A DNA stretch of 40,406 nucleotides. Origin: Deltaproteobacteria bacterium (GTDB lineage: Bacteria > Desulfobacterota > Desulfuromonadia > Desulfuromonadales > Geopsychrobacteraceae). The DNA lies in assembly GCA_024276935.1 (NCBI GenBank), contig JAJRWH010000102.1:1-40406 (forward strand), read 5' to 3'. The notes under the pieces were generated by a model, which ran no database searches, was not told the origin of the DNA, and saw only the letters and a list, made by a program, of their open reading frames with translations. The translations under genes and the position numbers were made by a program. Below are positions 17,501 to 26,205 of the stretch, piece by piece; position 1 is the stretch's first letter, and the number at the start of each line of letters is the position of its first letter.

Positions 17501-18565
17501 TCAATATGAGAAGGGGTACAATTTCCAGTAAGCTTTAATCATCTTCCAGCGATGAGCCAAGCCATCCGGCTCAAAAATCAGAAACAGGATAATGGCCAGA
17601 CCAATCGACATTTCTTTGATGTAGGCCAGGGCGTGAGTGAGTCCGGGGGCATTGTGCCCGACCAGGCCGACCCCAGCTTCCATCAGTTCGGGCAGCAGGA
17701 CCATGAAAGCGGTCCCCATCAATGACCCCATAACTGAACCGAGTCCACCGATGATAACCATGCCCAGAAACTGGATTGACAGCATGATGGTAAAGCCTTC
17801 GGCTGAGACAAAACCGAGATAGTGGCCGAAGAGTGCTCCGCCGATGCCGGCGTAAAAAGAGGAGATACCGAAGGATAGAATCCGGTACTTGGTCAGATTG
17901 ATCCCCATGATTTCGGCAGAAAGATAGTGGTCGCGAACCGCAACAAACGCTCGGCCATCGCGGGAACGCAGCAGGTTGGTGCCGAACAGGAACATGATGA
18001 CAACGTAGAAGAGGACGACGTAGAAGTAACGCTGATCATTGTTGAACTCAAAACCGAAGATCGAAAAAGGATTGGCCATAGCCCCGTAGGCACCACCGGT
18101 AAACCAGTCGGCGCGAGAGAAAAAGTCTTCGAGAATGTACTGCGAGGCCAGGGTTGCGATGGCCAGATAGAGACCTTTGATTCGCCCGGCAGGGATCCCG
18201 ACGATCAGGCCCAGGGCCATGGTCATCGTTCCTGCGAGGGGTATGCAGAAAAAGACCGGGATGCCGGTAGTATTGTTGAGCCAGGCTGAGGCAAAGGCCC
18301 CAAAGCCGAAAAAGGCGGCATGTCCGAGTGAGATCTGGCCGGTGAAACCGACGACGATATTAAGACCCAGGGCCGCAATGCCGTAGTAGCCGATCTGAAT
18401 GCCGAGATTCAGAAAGTACGGGTTGAGAAAGCTGGGGGCAACCAGCAGGAAAATGACCGACAAAACAGCCACCCGACGTGCCAGAGGAGTCGGGAAAATG
18501 GTGGTGTCCTGCTGATAGTTGGTGCGGAACTCGCCGCACTTCATACGTGAATGTGCCGATGCCAT
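17501..18565 (-). CDS. livM: Liv-type ABC transporter permease LivM
   Basis: A 354-residue inner-membrane permease. After a polar N-terminus of about 30 residues there are repeated hydrophobic segments, including VAVLSVIFLLVAPSFLNPYF, and the LivM signature GLNIVVGFTGQISLGHAAFF. The ISSFYAGIGGALFGHYLGFV and LGMVIIGGLGSVMGSLMGTA segments are also typical. It pairs with LivH to form the channel. It begins 3 bases after the livH stop, so translation is probably coupled. It is followed after 64 bases by the binding-protein gene. Confidence 0.92.
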   Translation of the reverse strand: MASAHSRMKCGEFRTNYQQDTTIFPTPLARRVAVLSVIFLLVAPSFLNPYFLNLGIQIGYYGIAALGLNIVVGFTGQISLGHAAFFGFGAFASAWLNNTTGIPVFFCIPLAGTMTMALGLIVGIPAGRIKGLYLAIATLASQYILEDFFSRADWFTGGAYGAMANPFSIFGFEFNNDQRYFYVVLFYVVIMFLFGTNLLRSRDGRAFVAVRDHYLSAEIMGINLTKYRILSFGISSFYAGIGGALFGHYLGFVSAEGFTIMLSIQFLGMVIIGGLGSVMGSLMGTAFMVLLPELMEAGVGLVGHNAPGLTHALAYIKEMSIGLAIILFLIFEPDGLAHRWKMIKAYWKLYPFSY

Positions 18566-18568
18566 AAG

Positions 18569-19462
18569 TCAGATCCTCTCGATATCCTTGGTTCCAAACA
18601 GGCCGTAGGGTTTGATCATGAGGATGATCACCAGGGCATAGAAGGGGGCGATGGTGTACATGTTACCCAGATGCAGCCACTGACTGTCGAAAAATTCAGC
18701 CAGGTTTTCCAGCACACCGATTATCAGACCACCGACGATGGCGCCGATGATCGAATCGAGGCCACCAAGGATAACCACCGGAAAAACCTTGATGCCGAAA
18801 AAGGACAGGGCAGAAGAGACACCGTTGACCATGCCAACCACAACCCCGGCCATCGCCGAGACCAGGGCCGAAATAGCCCAGGAGGCAGCAAACACTCGCT
18901 TGACCGATATGCCCAGGCTTTGAGCAACCTGTTGGTCAAAGGCTGTCGCCCGCATGGCCAGGCCCATCTTCGAATGTTTGAAGAAGTAGTAAAAGGCAAT
19001 CATGATAACGACCGAACTGACCAGACTCATGATATATGCGGTCTGAACCTGCAGGCCAAGAATCTGGATTGATTCGGTTTCAAACACTTTAGGAAAGGAT
19101 TTGGCATAGCCACCGAACATCCAGCTCATCAGTGATTGAAAGAACATCGACAGGCCGATGGTGACCATGATGACTGAAATGATCGGTTCGCCGATCATCG
19201 GTCTTAGAACCACCATCTGCAAGACGATGCCGAAAATTACCATGAAAACGAGGGTAATCGGGAACCCGAGGTAAAAGGGCAGTTCAAACTTGACCAGCAG
19301 AGCCCAGCAGGTCCAGGCACCGATCAGCAGAAATTCACCCTGGGCAAAATTGACGATCTGGGTCGATTTGTAGATCAACACGAAGCACATGGCGACAACC
19401 CCGTAGAGGGTGCCGACAATGACGCCGTTGACCAGCAATTGAGTTAGTAATTCATAGTTCAT
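18569..19462 (-). CDS. livH: Liv-type ABC transporter permease LivH
   Basis: A 297-residue inner-membrane permease with about eight hydrophobic segments. The LivH-type N-terminus LLTQLLVNGVIVGTLYGVVA followed by MCFVLIYKSTQIVNFAQGEF is diagnostic, as is VILGGLDSIIGAIVGGLIIG near the C-terminus. The ATG has AAAGGAG upstream. It follows the acyl-CoA synthetase gene by about 70 bases, so the transporter genes are interrupted by a ligase gene (livG, ligase, livH, livM, binding protein, livF). Confidence 0.92.
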   Translation of the reverse strand: MNYELLTQLLVNGVIVGTLYGVVAMCFVLIYKSTQIVNFAQGEFLLIGAWTCWALLVKFELPFYLGFPITLVFMVIFGIVLQMVVLRPMIGEPIISVIMVTIGLSMFFQSLMSWMFGGYAKSFPKVFETESIQILGLQVQTAYIMSLVSSVVIMIAFYYFFKHSKMGLAMRATAFDQQVAQSLGISVKRVFAASWAISALVSAMAGVVVGMVNGVSSALSFFGIKVFPVVILGGLDSIIGAIVGGLIIGVLENLAEFFDSQWLHLGNMYTIAPFYALVIILMIKPYGLFGTKDIERI

Positions 19463-19531
19463 AAAAGCTCCTTTAAAACCGGGCGTTGGGCATCAGACTC
19501 CTGGTATGGGATTTCTGCCCGGGGCCTGCTT

Positions 19532-21487
19532 TTATACCGCTGATTTCAAACCGGCTTGCCCGGCAGTGCTGTCCTTGTCTCCAGCCTGCAGATCAACCAC
19601 CCGAACATCGGTCTGGATGCGTGATTTGTTGCCATCCTGAAAGGTAATGACCGTGTCGATATGGACAACCTCATCGTCGGAGTAGATGGTGTCGATGATC
19701 TCGGCATACTTTTCTTTGATAACGCCACGGCGTACTTTGCGTGTCCGTGTCAACTCGCCATCGTCGGCATCAAGCTGTTTGTAAAGCAGCAGAAATTTGC
19801 GAATCCGCTGGGCTTCGGGCAGGGTCGCGTTGACCTGCTCGACCTCTTTCTGGACCATGGCGTAGATTTCCGGCTGGGCCGACAGGTTGATGTAGTTGGT
19901 AAAGGCCAGACCGCGCTGCTCGGCCCATTTGGCAACAATCTCATAACGAATACAGATAATGGCTGCCAGGTAGGGGCGCTCATCACCCTGGACCACCGCT
20001 TCGGCAATAAAGGGTGAAAATTTCAGTTTGTTTTCGATGAACTGCGGTGAGAAGCGAGAGCCGGTTGAGGTTTCGGCCAGGTCAGAGATCCGGTCGATAA
20101 CCACCAGGTGACCATTCTCTTTCTTGAAGTAACCGGCATCACCGGTATGCATCCAGCCATCCTCCAGGGTCTCGGCAGTTGCTTCTTCATTCTTGTAGTA
20201 ACCGAGGAACATGCCGCGTGATTTGGCAACCACCTCACCAACCCCGTTGCTGTCAGGATTGTCGATGCGGACCTCGGCGGTATCAAAGGGAATACCAACA
20301 CTGTCGAAATCGACATCATCCGCCTGGTGGATGGTGTAGGCACCGCCCATTTCAGTCTGGCCGTAAAGCTGGCGCAAGGGCACGCCCATGGCGAGAAAGA
20401 ACTTGAAGGTGTCTGGTCCCAGGGCCGCGCCACCGGTTGCAGCACTACGTAAAAAGGTAAAGCCAAGGCGATCTTTCAGCGCCTTGAACAGCAGCCAGGA
20501 GGCAAGTTTCGATTGGCCCTTACCCTGGGAGGCCGCTTTTTCGGCGAGCGACATGCCGAGTTTGAACATTTTCTGTTTAAACGGAGTCGCATCCATCATT
20601 TTGGCTTTGACGTCGGCGGCGACAGTTTCCCAGACCCGTGGTGCCAGAAGAACAAAGTTGGGTCCGATCTCGCGCAGATCTTCCATCATCGTCTCAGGTT
20701 CTTCGACGAAGTTGACGATCTGGCGGCAGATCAGGGCCTGCGATACGGCATAGACCTGTTCCATGATCCAGGGCAACGGCAACACCGAAACATAATCATC
20801 GCTCGGATATTTGGGGTCAGCCAGCAGGTAGGACAGGCTGTGTTCGATCATCGGACCACATTGCAGCATGGCCAGTTTGGGGTTGGACGTGGTGCCTGAG
20901 GTCGGACAGAGGATGGCAACGTCTTCCGCTTTCCCGGCGGCGATCAGTTGGGAGTAAAGCTCAGGCTGTTCCTTGTCCAGGTCGTCCCCCATCTTCATCA
21001 GATCGAGATGGCTGAGAAGCCGAGGATCATCATATTTGCGCATTCCGCGCGGATCGCAGTAGATGATGTGCTCGACACAGGGGCACTGCTCGGTGATCTC
21101 AAGCACCTTGTCGACCTGTTCTTCATCTTCGGCGATAATAATTTTTGCCCCGGCATAATTGATCAGGTAGGCACATTCTTCGTTCATCGAATCCTGATAG
21201 ATGCCGAAAATCATCGCCCGCAGGGCATGTGAGGCAATCTCGCCGGCAACCCACTCGGGACGATTGTCGCCGATGATACCGACCGAATCTTCGTGACCGA
21301 TGCCGAGTTTGTGCATTCCCAGGGCGAAACGCTTGACCATCGATTGATAGTCGGCCCAGGTGTAGGGATTCCAGATGCCGAATTCCTTTTCGCGCATGGC
21401 GATTTCATCGGGCCAGTTTGCCGCATTGTAGGCGAGAAGTTTGGGAAAGGTGTTGTAACGATTTACGTCGGCGTATTCAGCTTGCAT
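19532..21487 (-). CDS. AMP-forming acyl-CoA synthetase (long-chain type)
   Basis: A 651-residue adenylate-forming enzyme that would convert an imported carboxylic acid to its CoA ester. The phosphate loop reads CPTSGTTSNPKLAML, a variant of SGTTGNPKG. YGQTEMGGAYT is the adenine-binding motif, GWMHTGDAGYFKKENGHLVV holds the ribose-binding Asp and IDRISDLAETSTGSRFSPQF is the hinge. Length and layout match the FadD/ACSL group. It starts inside the livG stop (TGATG), showing tight coupling. Its place within the transporter operon suggests that uptake is followed directly by CoA activation. The substrate is unknown; a branched or aromatic acid fits the rest of the operon. Confidence 0.88.
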   Translation of the reverse strand: MQAEYADVNRYNTFPKLLAYNAANWPDEIAMREKEFGIWNPYTWADYQSMVKRFALGMHKLGIGHEDSVGIIGDNRPEWVAGEIASHALRAMIFGIYQDSMNEECAYLINYAGAKIIIAEDEEQVDKVLEITEQCPCVEHIIYCDPRGMRKYDDPRLLSHLDLMKMGDDLDKEQPELYSQLIAAGKAEDVAILCPTSGTTSNPKLAMLQCGPMIEHSLSYLLADPKYPSDDYVSVLPLPWIMEQVYAVSQALICRQIVNFVEEPETMMEDLREIGPNFVLLAPRVWETVAADVKAKMMDATPFKQKMFKLGMSLAEKAASQGKGQSKLASWLLFKALKDRLGFTFLRSAATGGAALGPDTFKFFLAMGVPLRQLYGQTEMGGAYTIHQADDVDFDSVGIPFDTAEVRIDNPDSNGVGEVVAKSRGMFLGYYKNEEATAETLEDGWMHTGDAGYFKKENGHLVVIDRISDLAETSTGSRFSPQFIENKLKFSPFIAEAVVQGDERPYLAAIICIRYEIVAKWAEQRGLAFTNYINLSAQPEIYAMVQKEVEQVNATLPEAQRIRKFLLLYKQLDADDGELTRTRKVRRGVIKEKYAEIIDTIYSDDEVVHIDTVITFQDGNKSRIQTDVRVVDLQAGDKDSTAGQAGLKSAV

Positions 21488-22305
21488 CAGGCCACCTCCC
21501 CTTCTGGTTGAGGCTCCGGGGCCGGTTCATCATCTTCACCCAGATAGGCCTTGCGAACCTGAGGATTGGCCATAACTTCGTCGGGCAACCCGCCGGCAAT
21601 TTTGCGGCCAAAGTCGAGAACCATCACCCGGTGGGAGATGTCCATGACCACACCCATGTCATGTTCGATCATGACCACTGTCATTCCCCATTCTTCATTG
21701 AGGTCGATGATGTAACGGGCCATGTCTTCTTTTTCTTCCAGGTTCATTCCGGCCATCGGTTCATCAAGCAGAATCAGGTCGGGGCGCAGGGCAACGGCCC
21801 GGGCCAGTTCAACTCGCTTGCGCAAACCATAAGACAGGGTTCCGGCAATCGATTTGCGAATGTGGGCAATTTCGAGAAAATCGATGATGTCTTCGACCTC
21901 GGCGCGATGAGTCAGTTCTTCTTTACGCGCTCCGCCCAGCCAGTAGAGAGAGCCGGACAGAAAATTGTTTTTCAGCAAATGATGGCGACCGACCATGATG
22001 TTGTCGAGGACTGTCATGTGGCTGAACAGCGCCAGGTTCTGAAAGGTTCGCCCGATACCGAGATTGCAGCGGTCGTTGGGGCGCAGGCCGATCATTTCCT
22101 TCTGTTTGAAGGTAATGGAGCCTTTGTTAGGCTGATAGCGACCGGAGATACAGTTAAGCATCGAGGTCTTGCCAGCACCGTTGGGGCCGATGATCGAAAA
22201 GATCTCACCTGGTCTGACGTCGAAACTGACGTCTGTCAAGGCGTGGACCCCGCCAAAAGAGAGCGATATGTCGCTGACGTTGAGCAGAGGGGGCATTTCT
22301 GTCAT
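21487..22305 (-). CDS. livG: Liv-type ABC transporter ATP-binding protein LivG
   Basis: A 272-residue ATPase. Walker A is GPNGAGKTSMLNCISG, the signature region reads LSYGLRKRVELARAVALRPD and Walker B LILLDEPMAGMNLEEKEDM. MIEHDMGVVMDISHRVMVLD holds the switch His, and the C-terminal GLPDEVMANPQVRKAYLGED is typical of LivG. I chose the ATG at 22305 because AGGAGA is eight bases upstream; an in-frame GTG two codons earlier is too close to it. First gene of the operon, about 70 bases downstream of the start predicted from the sigma-54 promoter at 22389-22404. Confidence 0.92.
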   Translation of the reverse strand: MTEMPPLLNVSDISLSFGGVHALTDVSFDVRPGEIFSIIGPNGAGKTSMLNCISGRYQPNKGSITFKQKEMIGLRPNDRCNLGIGRTFQNLALFSHMTVLDNIMVGRHHLLKNNFLSGSLYWLGGARKEELTHRAEVEDIIDFLEIAHIRKSIAGTLSYGLRKRVELARAVALRPDLILLDEPMAGMNLEEKEDMARYIIDLNEEWGMTVVMIEHDMGVVMDISHRVMVLDFGRKIAGGLPDEVMANPQVRKAYLGEDDEPAPEPQPEGEVA

Positions 22306-22388
22306 GAACACTTCTCCTCAAAAAGGAAACCCGAACTGCAGTTGCGGTCCCGGGATGGTTGGACCGATGAGCACAGGACAGAACGCTT

Positions 22389-22404
22389 TGCAAAGCAAGT
22401 ACCA
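22389..22404 (-). promoter_or_regulatory. Sigma-54 promoter of the Liv-type operon
   Basis: On the minus strand TGGTACTTGCTTTGCA has GG and GC at the exact sigma-54 spacing (consensus TGGCACG-N4-TTGCW). Transcription would begin near 22378, about 73 bases before the livG ATG. The gene of a sigma-54 activator ends about 200 bases upstream. Confidence 0.68.
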
Positions 22405-22601
22405 AACATCGTTTTATGGCCCTTCAAAATTAATATACCTCTTAAGCTGTTGAATATATACATATTTTTTTAAGTAACTTGTCCGAGGGCTGCTTCAGCT
22501 CCTCTGGCGATTATGTCGTTTTTGTTAACAGTGTTACGCTCCATTTACAGGTCGGGATGTCTCATTTAGAGGAATGACCTGGGGCTACCGTTTCACTGTT
22601 T

Positions 22602-24374
22602 TTATTGCAATTGGTATTTGTGCAGCTTTTTGTAGAGACCCGGACGGGAGATCCCCAGAATTTTAGCAGCGTTGAGCTTGTTGCCATCGACCTGCTCAAG
22701 AGAGGCCTCAATCAGCTGCCGCTCCATTTCTTCCATAATCTCCTGCAGTGACTTTTGACCGATGCCCGCCAGCAGAGTCTCCTGTGGATGAGTCTCATCG
22801 ACCTGCGGCAGGAGGTGCCCCTTGATCCGGCAAATATGCGGAGGCAGGTCTTCGACCTTGATGGTTGGGCCGGTGGCCATATTGAACGCACTCTCTATGG
22901 CATTGCTGAGCTCACGGATGTTTCCCGGGAAGTCATAGGAGCGCAAAAGGTTCCAGGCCTCGTCATCGAGTCCTTGAATTTTCATGTCAAATTCGGCGTT
23001 GAAATTGTCGATCAGGTGCTTGGTGATGAAGTAGATGTCATCCCGGCGTTCTCGCAGAGGCGGTATCGAAAGAGCAATGACATTCAGCCGATAGTACAGG
23101 TCGGTGCGAAAGCCTCCTTCACGCACCTTTTCATCCAGATCAACATTTGTTGCGGCTACGACACGCATATCGATTTGTCGGGTTGTTGTACTACCAAGAG
23201 GGGTGACCTCCTTTTCCTGCAGAACCCGTAACAGCTTGGCCTGCATCTGGACCGGCATGTCACTGATTTCGTCAAGAAAAATCGTGCCGCCGTCGGCCTG
23301 TTCAAATTTACCGACCTGCCCCCCCTTACGGGCACCGGTGAAGGCTCCTTCGGTATAGCCGAACAGTTCAGACTCAAGCAGATGATCAGGGATTGCGGCG
23401 CAGTTAACCCTGACAAAGGGGCCGTAACGGCGCTTGCTGGCTGCATGAATTGCATGGGCAAAGAGTTCTTTGCCGGTTCCGCTTTCGCCCAGCAACAGGA
23501 CATTTGATGGCCGTTCGGCAATTCGCAGTAATTTTTCCTTCAGGTCTTTCATCGACTTGCTGTGGCCGATGATGCTGTTGCAGTCGTACTTGAACTCATG
23601 TTCGCTGCGACGGCGCTTTGACCCCACTTCTTCAGGATTGTGGATGTAGAGCTGCAGCTTGTCGGCCAGTCGTGATACCTCACGGATGTCGCTGAACAGG
23701 ACCTTGCCCCAGGCACCGACCATTTTACCGTCCTTGAACAGGGGATAGCGGCTGACAACCGTATGGCGGCCATTTAACAGGTGGGGCTCGGCAATTTCGG
23801 CCTGACCGGTATCCATAACCACCGGCAGACGTGAAGGATTGGAGTTGGGATAGGCCTTGAGAACATGCTTGCCGATCATCTCCCGTGCACAAATGCCCAG
23901 GGCATCGGCAAAGGGTTGATTGATCATGGTAATGATCCCCTCGGTATTGATCAGAATCAGGTTGTCGCGGGTCAGATCCGAACCGGGGTCCATCGAGCAG
24001 AGCAGGTCTGGCATTTCCAGGTCGGGCTGGGTGATCTGTTCGGCCCGGACCAGACTGAAGACACCACCAGCCGTCAGCTGATCTTTGCCGAGTGGGGCGT
24101 AATCGCAAAAGTGCTTGATCCCCTTGATCCAGACCGGTTGATCCTTGAAACAAAAACCCTGAACGATAAATGAGTGGAGAAATCCAAGGTTGAGAATCCG
24201 TCCCAGACGTTGGCCGATGATCTCTTCAGGACGCTTGCCGATCAGGGCAAAGCTTTCTTCGTTGGATGTCGCAATTCGCTGTTCGTGGTCAAGGACCATC
24301 AGCCAGCTTTCCTGCGGGACCTCGTATCCGCCGAGTTCAAACCCCGCATCTTTGGCCTGTTGAGCAAATCCCAT
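22602..24374 (-). CDS. Sigma-54-dependent activator (PAS-PAS-AAA+-Fis HTH)
   Basis: A 590-residue enhancer-binding protein. Two PAS-like domains occupy about residues 20-115 ([20 protein letters not shown]) and 140-245 ([20 protein letters not shown]); both could bind a metabolite. The AAA+ module, about 270-510, has Walker A GESGTGKE, an intact GAFTGA loop and Walker [13 protein letters not shown]. The Fis-type helix-turn-helix [20 protein letters not shown] ends the protein. It has no receiver domain, so it senses a signal directly and not through a kinase. It lies between the sigma-54 promoter of the Liv-type operon and the one of the fabH-like/icmF operon, the probable targets on either side. 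Confidence 0.9.
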   Translation of the reverse strand: MGFAQQAKDAGFELGGYEVPQESWLMVLDHEQRIATSNEESFALIGKRPEEIIGQRLGRILNLGFLHSFIVQGFCFKDQPVWIKGIKHFCDYAPLGKDQLTAGGVFSLVRAEQITQPDLEMPDLLCSMDPGSDLTRDNLILINTEGIITMINQPFADALGICAREMIGKHVLKAYPNSNPSRLPVVMDTGQAEIAEPHLLNGRHTVVSRYPLFKDGKMVGAWGKVLFSDIREVSRLADKLQLYIHNPEEVGSKRRRSEHEFKYDCNSIIGHSKSMKDLKEKLLRIAERPSNVLLLGESGTGKELFAHAIHAASKRRYGPFVRVNCAAIPDHLLESELFGYTEGAFTGARKGGQVGKFEQADGGTIFLDEISDMPVQMQAKLLRVLQEKEVTPLGSTTTRQIDMRVVAATNVDLDEKVREGGFRTDLYYRLNVIALSIPPLRERRDDIYFITKHLIDNFNAEFDMKIQGLDDEAWNLLRSYDFPGNIRELSNAIESAFNMATGPTIKVEDLPPHICRIKGHLLPQVDETHPQETLLAGIGQKSLQEIMEEMERQLIEASLEQVDGNKLNAAKILGISRPGLYKKLHKYQLQ

Positions 24375-24700
24375 TTTCCCTCAATCTCCTCGCGGCTAAC
24401 AGTCTTTGTTGGGTGGCAACAATCCTGACGATGAACTGTTGTGAACCTAAAGTAATACAGCGTTTTAAAATTAATTGCAAAACTATTGTTTGATATGGCA
24501 GAACGGAGCAGGCCAGGACTGTTAACAAGCGCATAGTTTTATTCGCCAGAGTTGGAGGGCATTCAGGTTGGGTCGTTGAACAGGTGTAAACATTCGTAGA
24601 CAGAAGGCAGCCTTGATTCAGCACGCAAGAGGGCGGGGACAGAATTGTTTGACGCCACAGACGGGCGCTTTGCGCCGTTCTGACAATTAAGCCAGAACCG
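24375..24700. promoter_or_regulatory. Divergent control region between the activator and the fabH-like/icmF operon
   Basis: No gene is seen in this stretch. It is AT-rich near 24440-24490 and contains ACTGTTAACAA at 24518-24528, whose complement matches TTGTTAACAGT at 22522-22532 upstream of the Liv-type promoter. It also has a nested inverted repeat at 24643-24688 close to the sigma-54 promoter. It probably holds the activator's binding sites. Confidence 0.45.
24643..24688. promoter_or_regulatory. Nested inverted repeat just upstream of the fabH-like promoter
   Basis: Outer arms AATTGT (24643-24648) and ACAATT (24683-24688) enclose a near-palindrome, CAGACGGGCGC (24658-24668) and GCGCCGTTCTG (24672-24682) around TTT. 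It ends 12 bases before the -24 box. It may be an operator or an accessory protein site, or the end of an upstream transcript; no T-run is seen. Confidence 0.45.
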
Positions 24701-24716
24701 TGGCACGAGGATTGCT
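24701..24716 (+). promoter_or_regulatory. Consensus sigma-54 promoter of the fabH-like/icmF operon
   Basis: TGGCACGAGGATTGCT is an exact match to TGGCACG-N4-TTGCW. The start would be near 24727, leaving a leader of about 207 bases before the ATG at 24934. Confidence 0.85.
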
Positions 24717-24726
24717 AAAACGCTGT

Positions 24727-24933
24727 TATTACCATTTATGTGTTCTGATCGGCTAAGGGTTGACCTTTATTTTGTCTTTCACCCGGGGTGATGTTGTTTT
24801 TGCTACTGCACTTCGGGAGACCCAAGTGGTAAAGTGCCCCTGGTGGGCATTCGGCCCGGAAGACAAAAGAGGGTTTATCAATAGCAATGTCCAATGGGTT
24901 TTTCCACCTGGAGGACAGGAAGGAACGGTGAAA
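24727..24933 (+). other. Long 5' leader of the fabH-like/icmF transcript
   Basis: About 207 bases lie between the predicted start and the fabH-like ATG. There is an open frame in phase with the gene from 24760, but its peptide looks unlike the family and has no clear ribosome site. Small hairpins can be drawn (TGCCC-CTGGT-GGGCA near 24835-24850). I do not recognise a cobalamin or other known riboswitch here. Confidence 0.4.
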
Positions 24934-26085
24934 ATGCAAAAACGTTTGGCAGAAACACCTGTCGTGATGAGCGGGACAGGTTTGTTTACTCCCCCACATA
25001 CGATTACCAATGAAGAGCTGGTGACCGCCCATAATGCTTATGCGGACAAGTTTAATCAGGAAAATGCAGCCGCCATTGCAGCGGGAGAAATCAAGGAGAT
25101 TCCTCATTCGAGTGTTGAGTTTATAGAAAAGGCTTCCGGGATCAAGCAACGTTTCGCGATGTTCAAAGAGGGGATTCTCGATGTCGAGCGGATGATGCCG
25201 GTGATTCCGCGGCGTGCGCCCGAAGAGTTGTCGATCAGTGCCGAAATGGCTGTGGCGGCGGCGACAGAAGCGCTGGAGCGGGCAGGTAAAAAAGCTCAGG
25301 ATGTTGATCTGGTCATTTGCGGAGCCTCGACCTCTGAACGGCCCTGGCCGGCGGTTGCCATTGAGATCCAGCAGGCTCTGGGTTGTTCCGGTTATGCCTT
25401 TGATATGTCGGTGGCCTGTTCAACCGCCACCTTTGCCATTTCATCGGCAATTGACGCCCTGGTCAGTGGCTCGGCAAACTGTGCCCTGGTTGTCAGTCCC
25501 GAATTCTTCACTCCGCAGCTTAATTTTCGTGATCGTGACAGCCATTTTATTTTTGGAGATGTCGCGACTGCGGTGGTGCTGGAAAGGGAGGAGACCGCCA
25601 CAGGCAAGCAGTTGTTCCGGGTGCTTGATCGTAAGCTGACAACGGTTTTCTCCAACAATATTCGGACTGATTTCAGCTATCTGACCCGGGCGGAGCCAAA
25701 GCTGGTTCTCGAGCGATTCTTCGAACCGGACCAGTGGTTTGTTCAGCAGGGTCGCAAGGTTTTCAAAGAGCTGTTGCCTCTGACGGTTGATCTGATCAAA
25801 AGCCAGATCAAAGATTGCGAAATCGATATCGCTGATGTGCGCCGGATGTGGTTGCATCAGGCCAATATCAATATGATTCGTTTTGCGGTGCAAAAACTGC
25901 TGGGTCCCGATGTTGAGCCTGAGAGAACCCCGAATGTGCTTGATGAATACGCCAATACCGTGTCTGCCGGAGCCATTGTGGCCTTCCACAAGTTTCACGC
26001 AGACCTGTCTTCGGGTGATAAGGGGATAATCTGTTCTTTCGGGGCCGGGTATTCAGTCGGTAGTTTATTGTTGGAAAAAGTTTGA
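24934..26085 (+). CDS. 3-oxoacyl-ACP synthase III (FabH-like) family protein
   Basis: A 383-residue thiolase-fold condensing enzyme. The Cys-His-Asn triad is visible: C162 in SVACSTATFA, H308 in WLHQANINMIR and N341 in EYANTVSAGA. The glycine-rich end CSFGAGYSVGSLLLEKV is typical. It is longer than E. coli FabH (317 residues), with extra sequence near the N-terminus and around residues 225-270. FabH-type enzymes condense an acyl-CoA primer with malonyl-ACP, and some use isobutyryl-CoA for branched fatty acids. I chose the ATG at 24934 after GGAAGGA; an in-frame GTG two codons earlier is possible. It is 120 bases upstream of icmF, so it may use, or compete for, the same acyl-CoA. Confidence 0.85.
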   Translation: MQKRLAETPVVMSGTGLFTPPHTITNEELVTAHNAYADKFNQENAAAIAAGEIKEIPHSSVEFIEKASGIKQRFAMFKEGILDVERMMPVIPRRAPEELSISAEMAVAAATEALERAGKKAQDVDLVICGASTSERPWPAVAIEIQQALGCSGYAFDMSVACSTATFAISSAIDALVSGSANCALVVSPEFFTPQLNFRDRDSHFIFGDVATAVVLEREETATGKQLFRVLDRKLTTVFSNNIRTDFSYLTRAEPKLVLERFFEPDQWFVQQGRKVFKELLPLTVDLIKSQIKDCEIDIADVRRMWLHQANINMIRFAVQKLLGPDVEPERTPNVLDEYANTVSAGAIVAFHKFHADLSSGDKGIICSFGAGYSVGSLLLEKV

Positions 26086-26205
26086 TCTTATTGTCCGGTG
26101 TTCTGGTCAGGACGGCTGCCGATTGATCAGATTCCGATTTCATAGCCCCAGACTGATGATGTATGTCCGGGCCGCGAGGCCGTTTTGGCACAAGGAGTTG
26201 TTACC

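Noticed and set aside
24760..24933. Earlier in-frame start that would extend the FabH-like protein by 58 residues
   Set aside because: The extension looks unlike the family and has no clear ribosome site, whereas GGAAGGA precedes the ATG at 24934.
24727..24933. Cobalamin riboswitch in the leader of the fabH-like/icmF operon
   Set aside because: The B12-box and other core elements could not be found; a model search would be decisive.
26184..26202. TGGCACAAGGAGTTG upstream of icmF looks like a sigma-54 promoter
   Set aside because: The -12 GC pair is not at the required spacing and the sequence is the icmF ribosome binding site.
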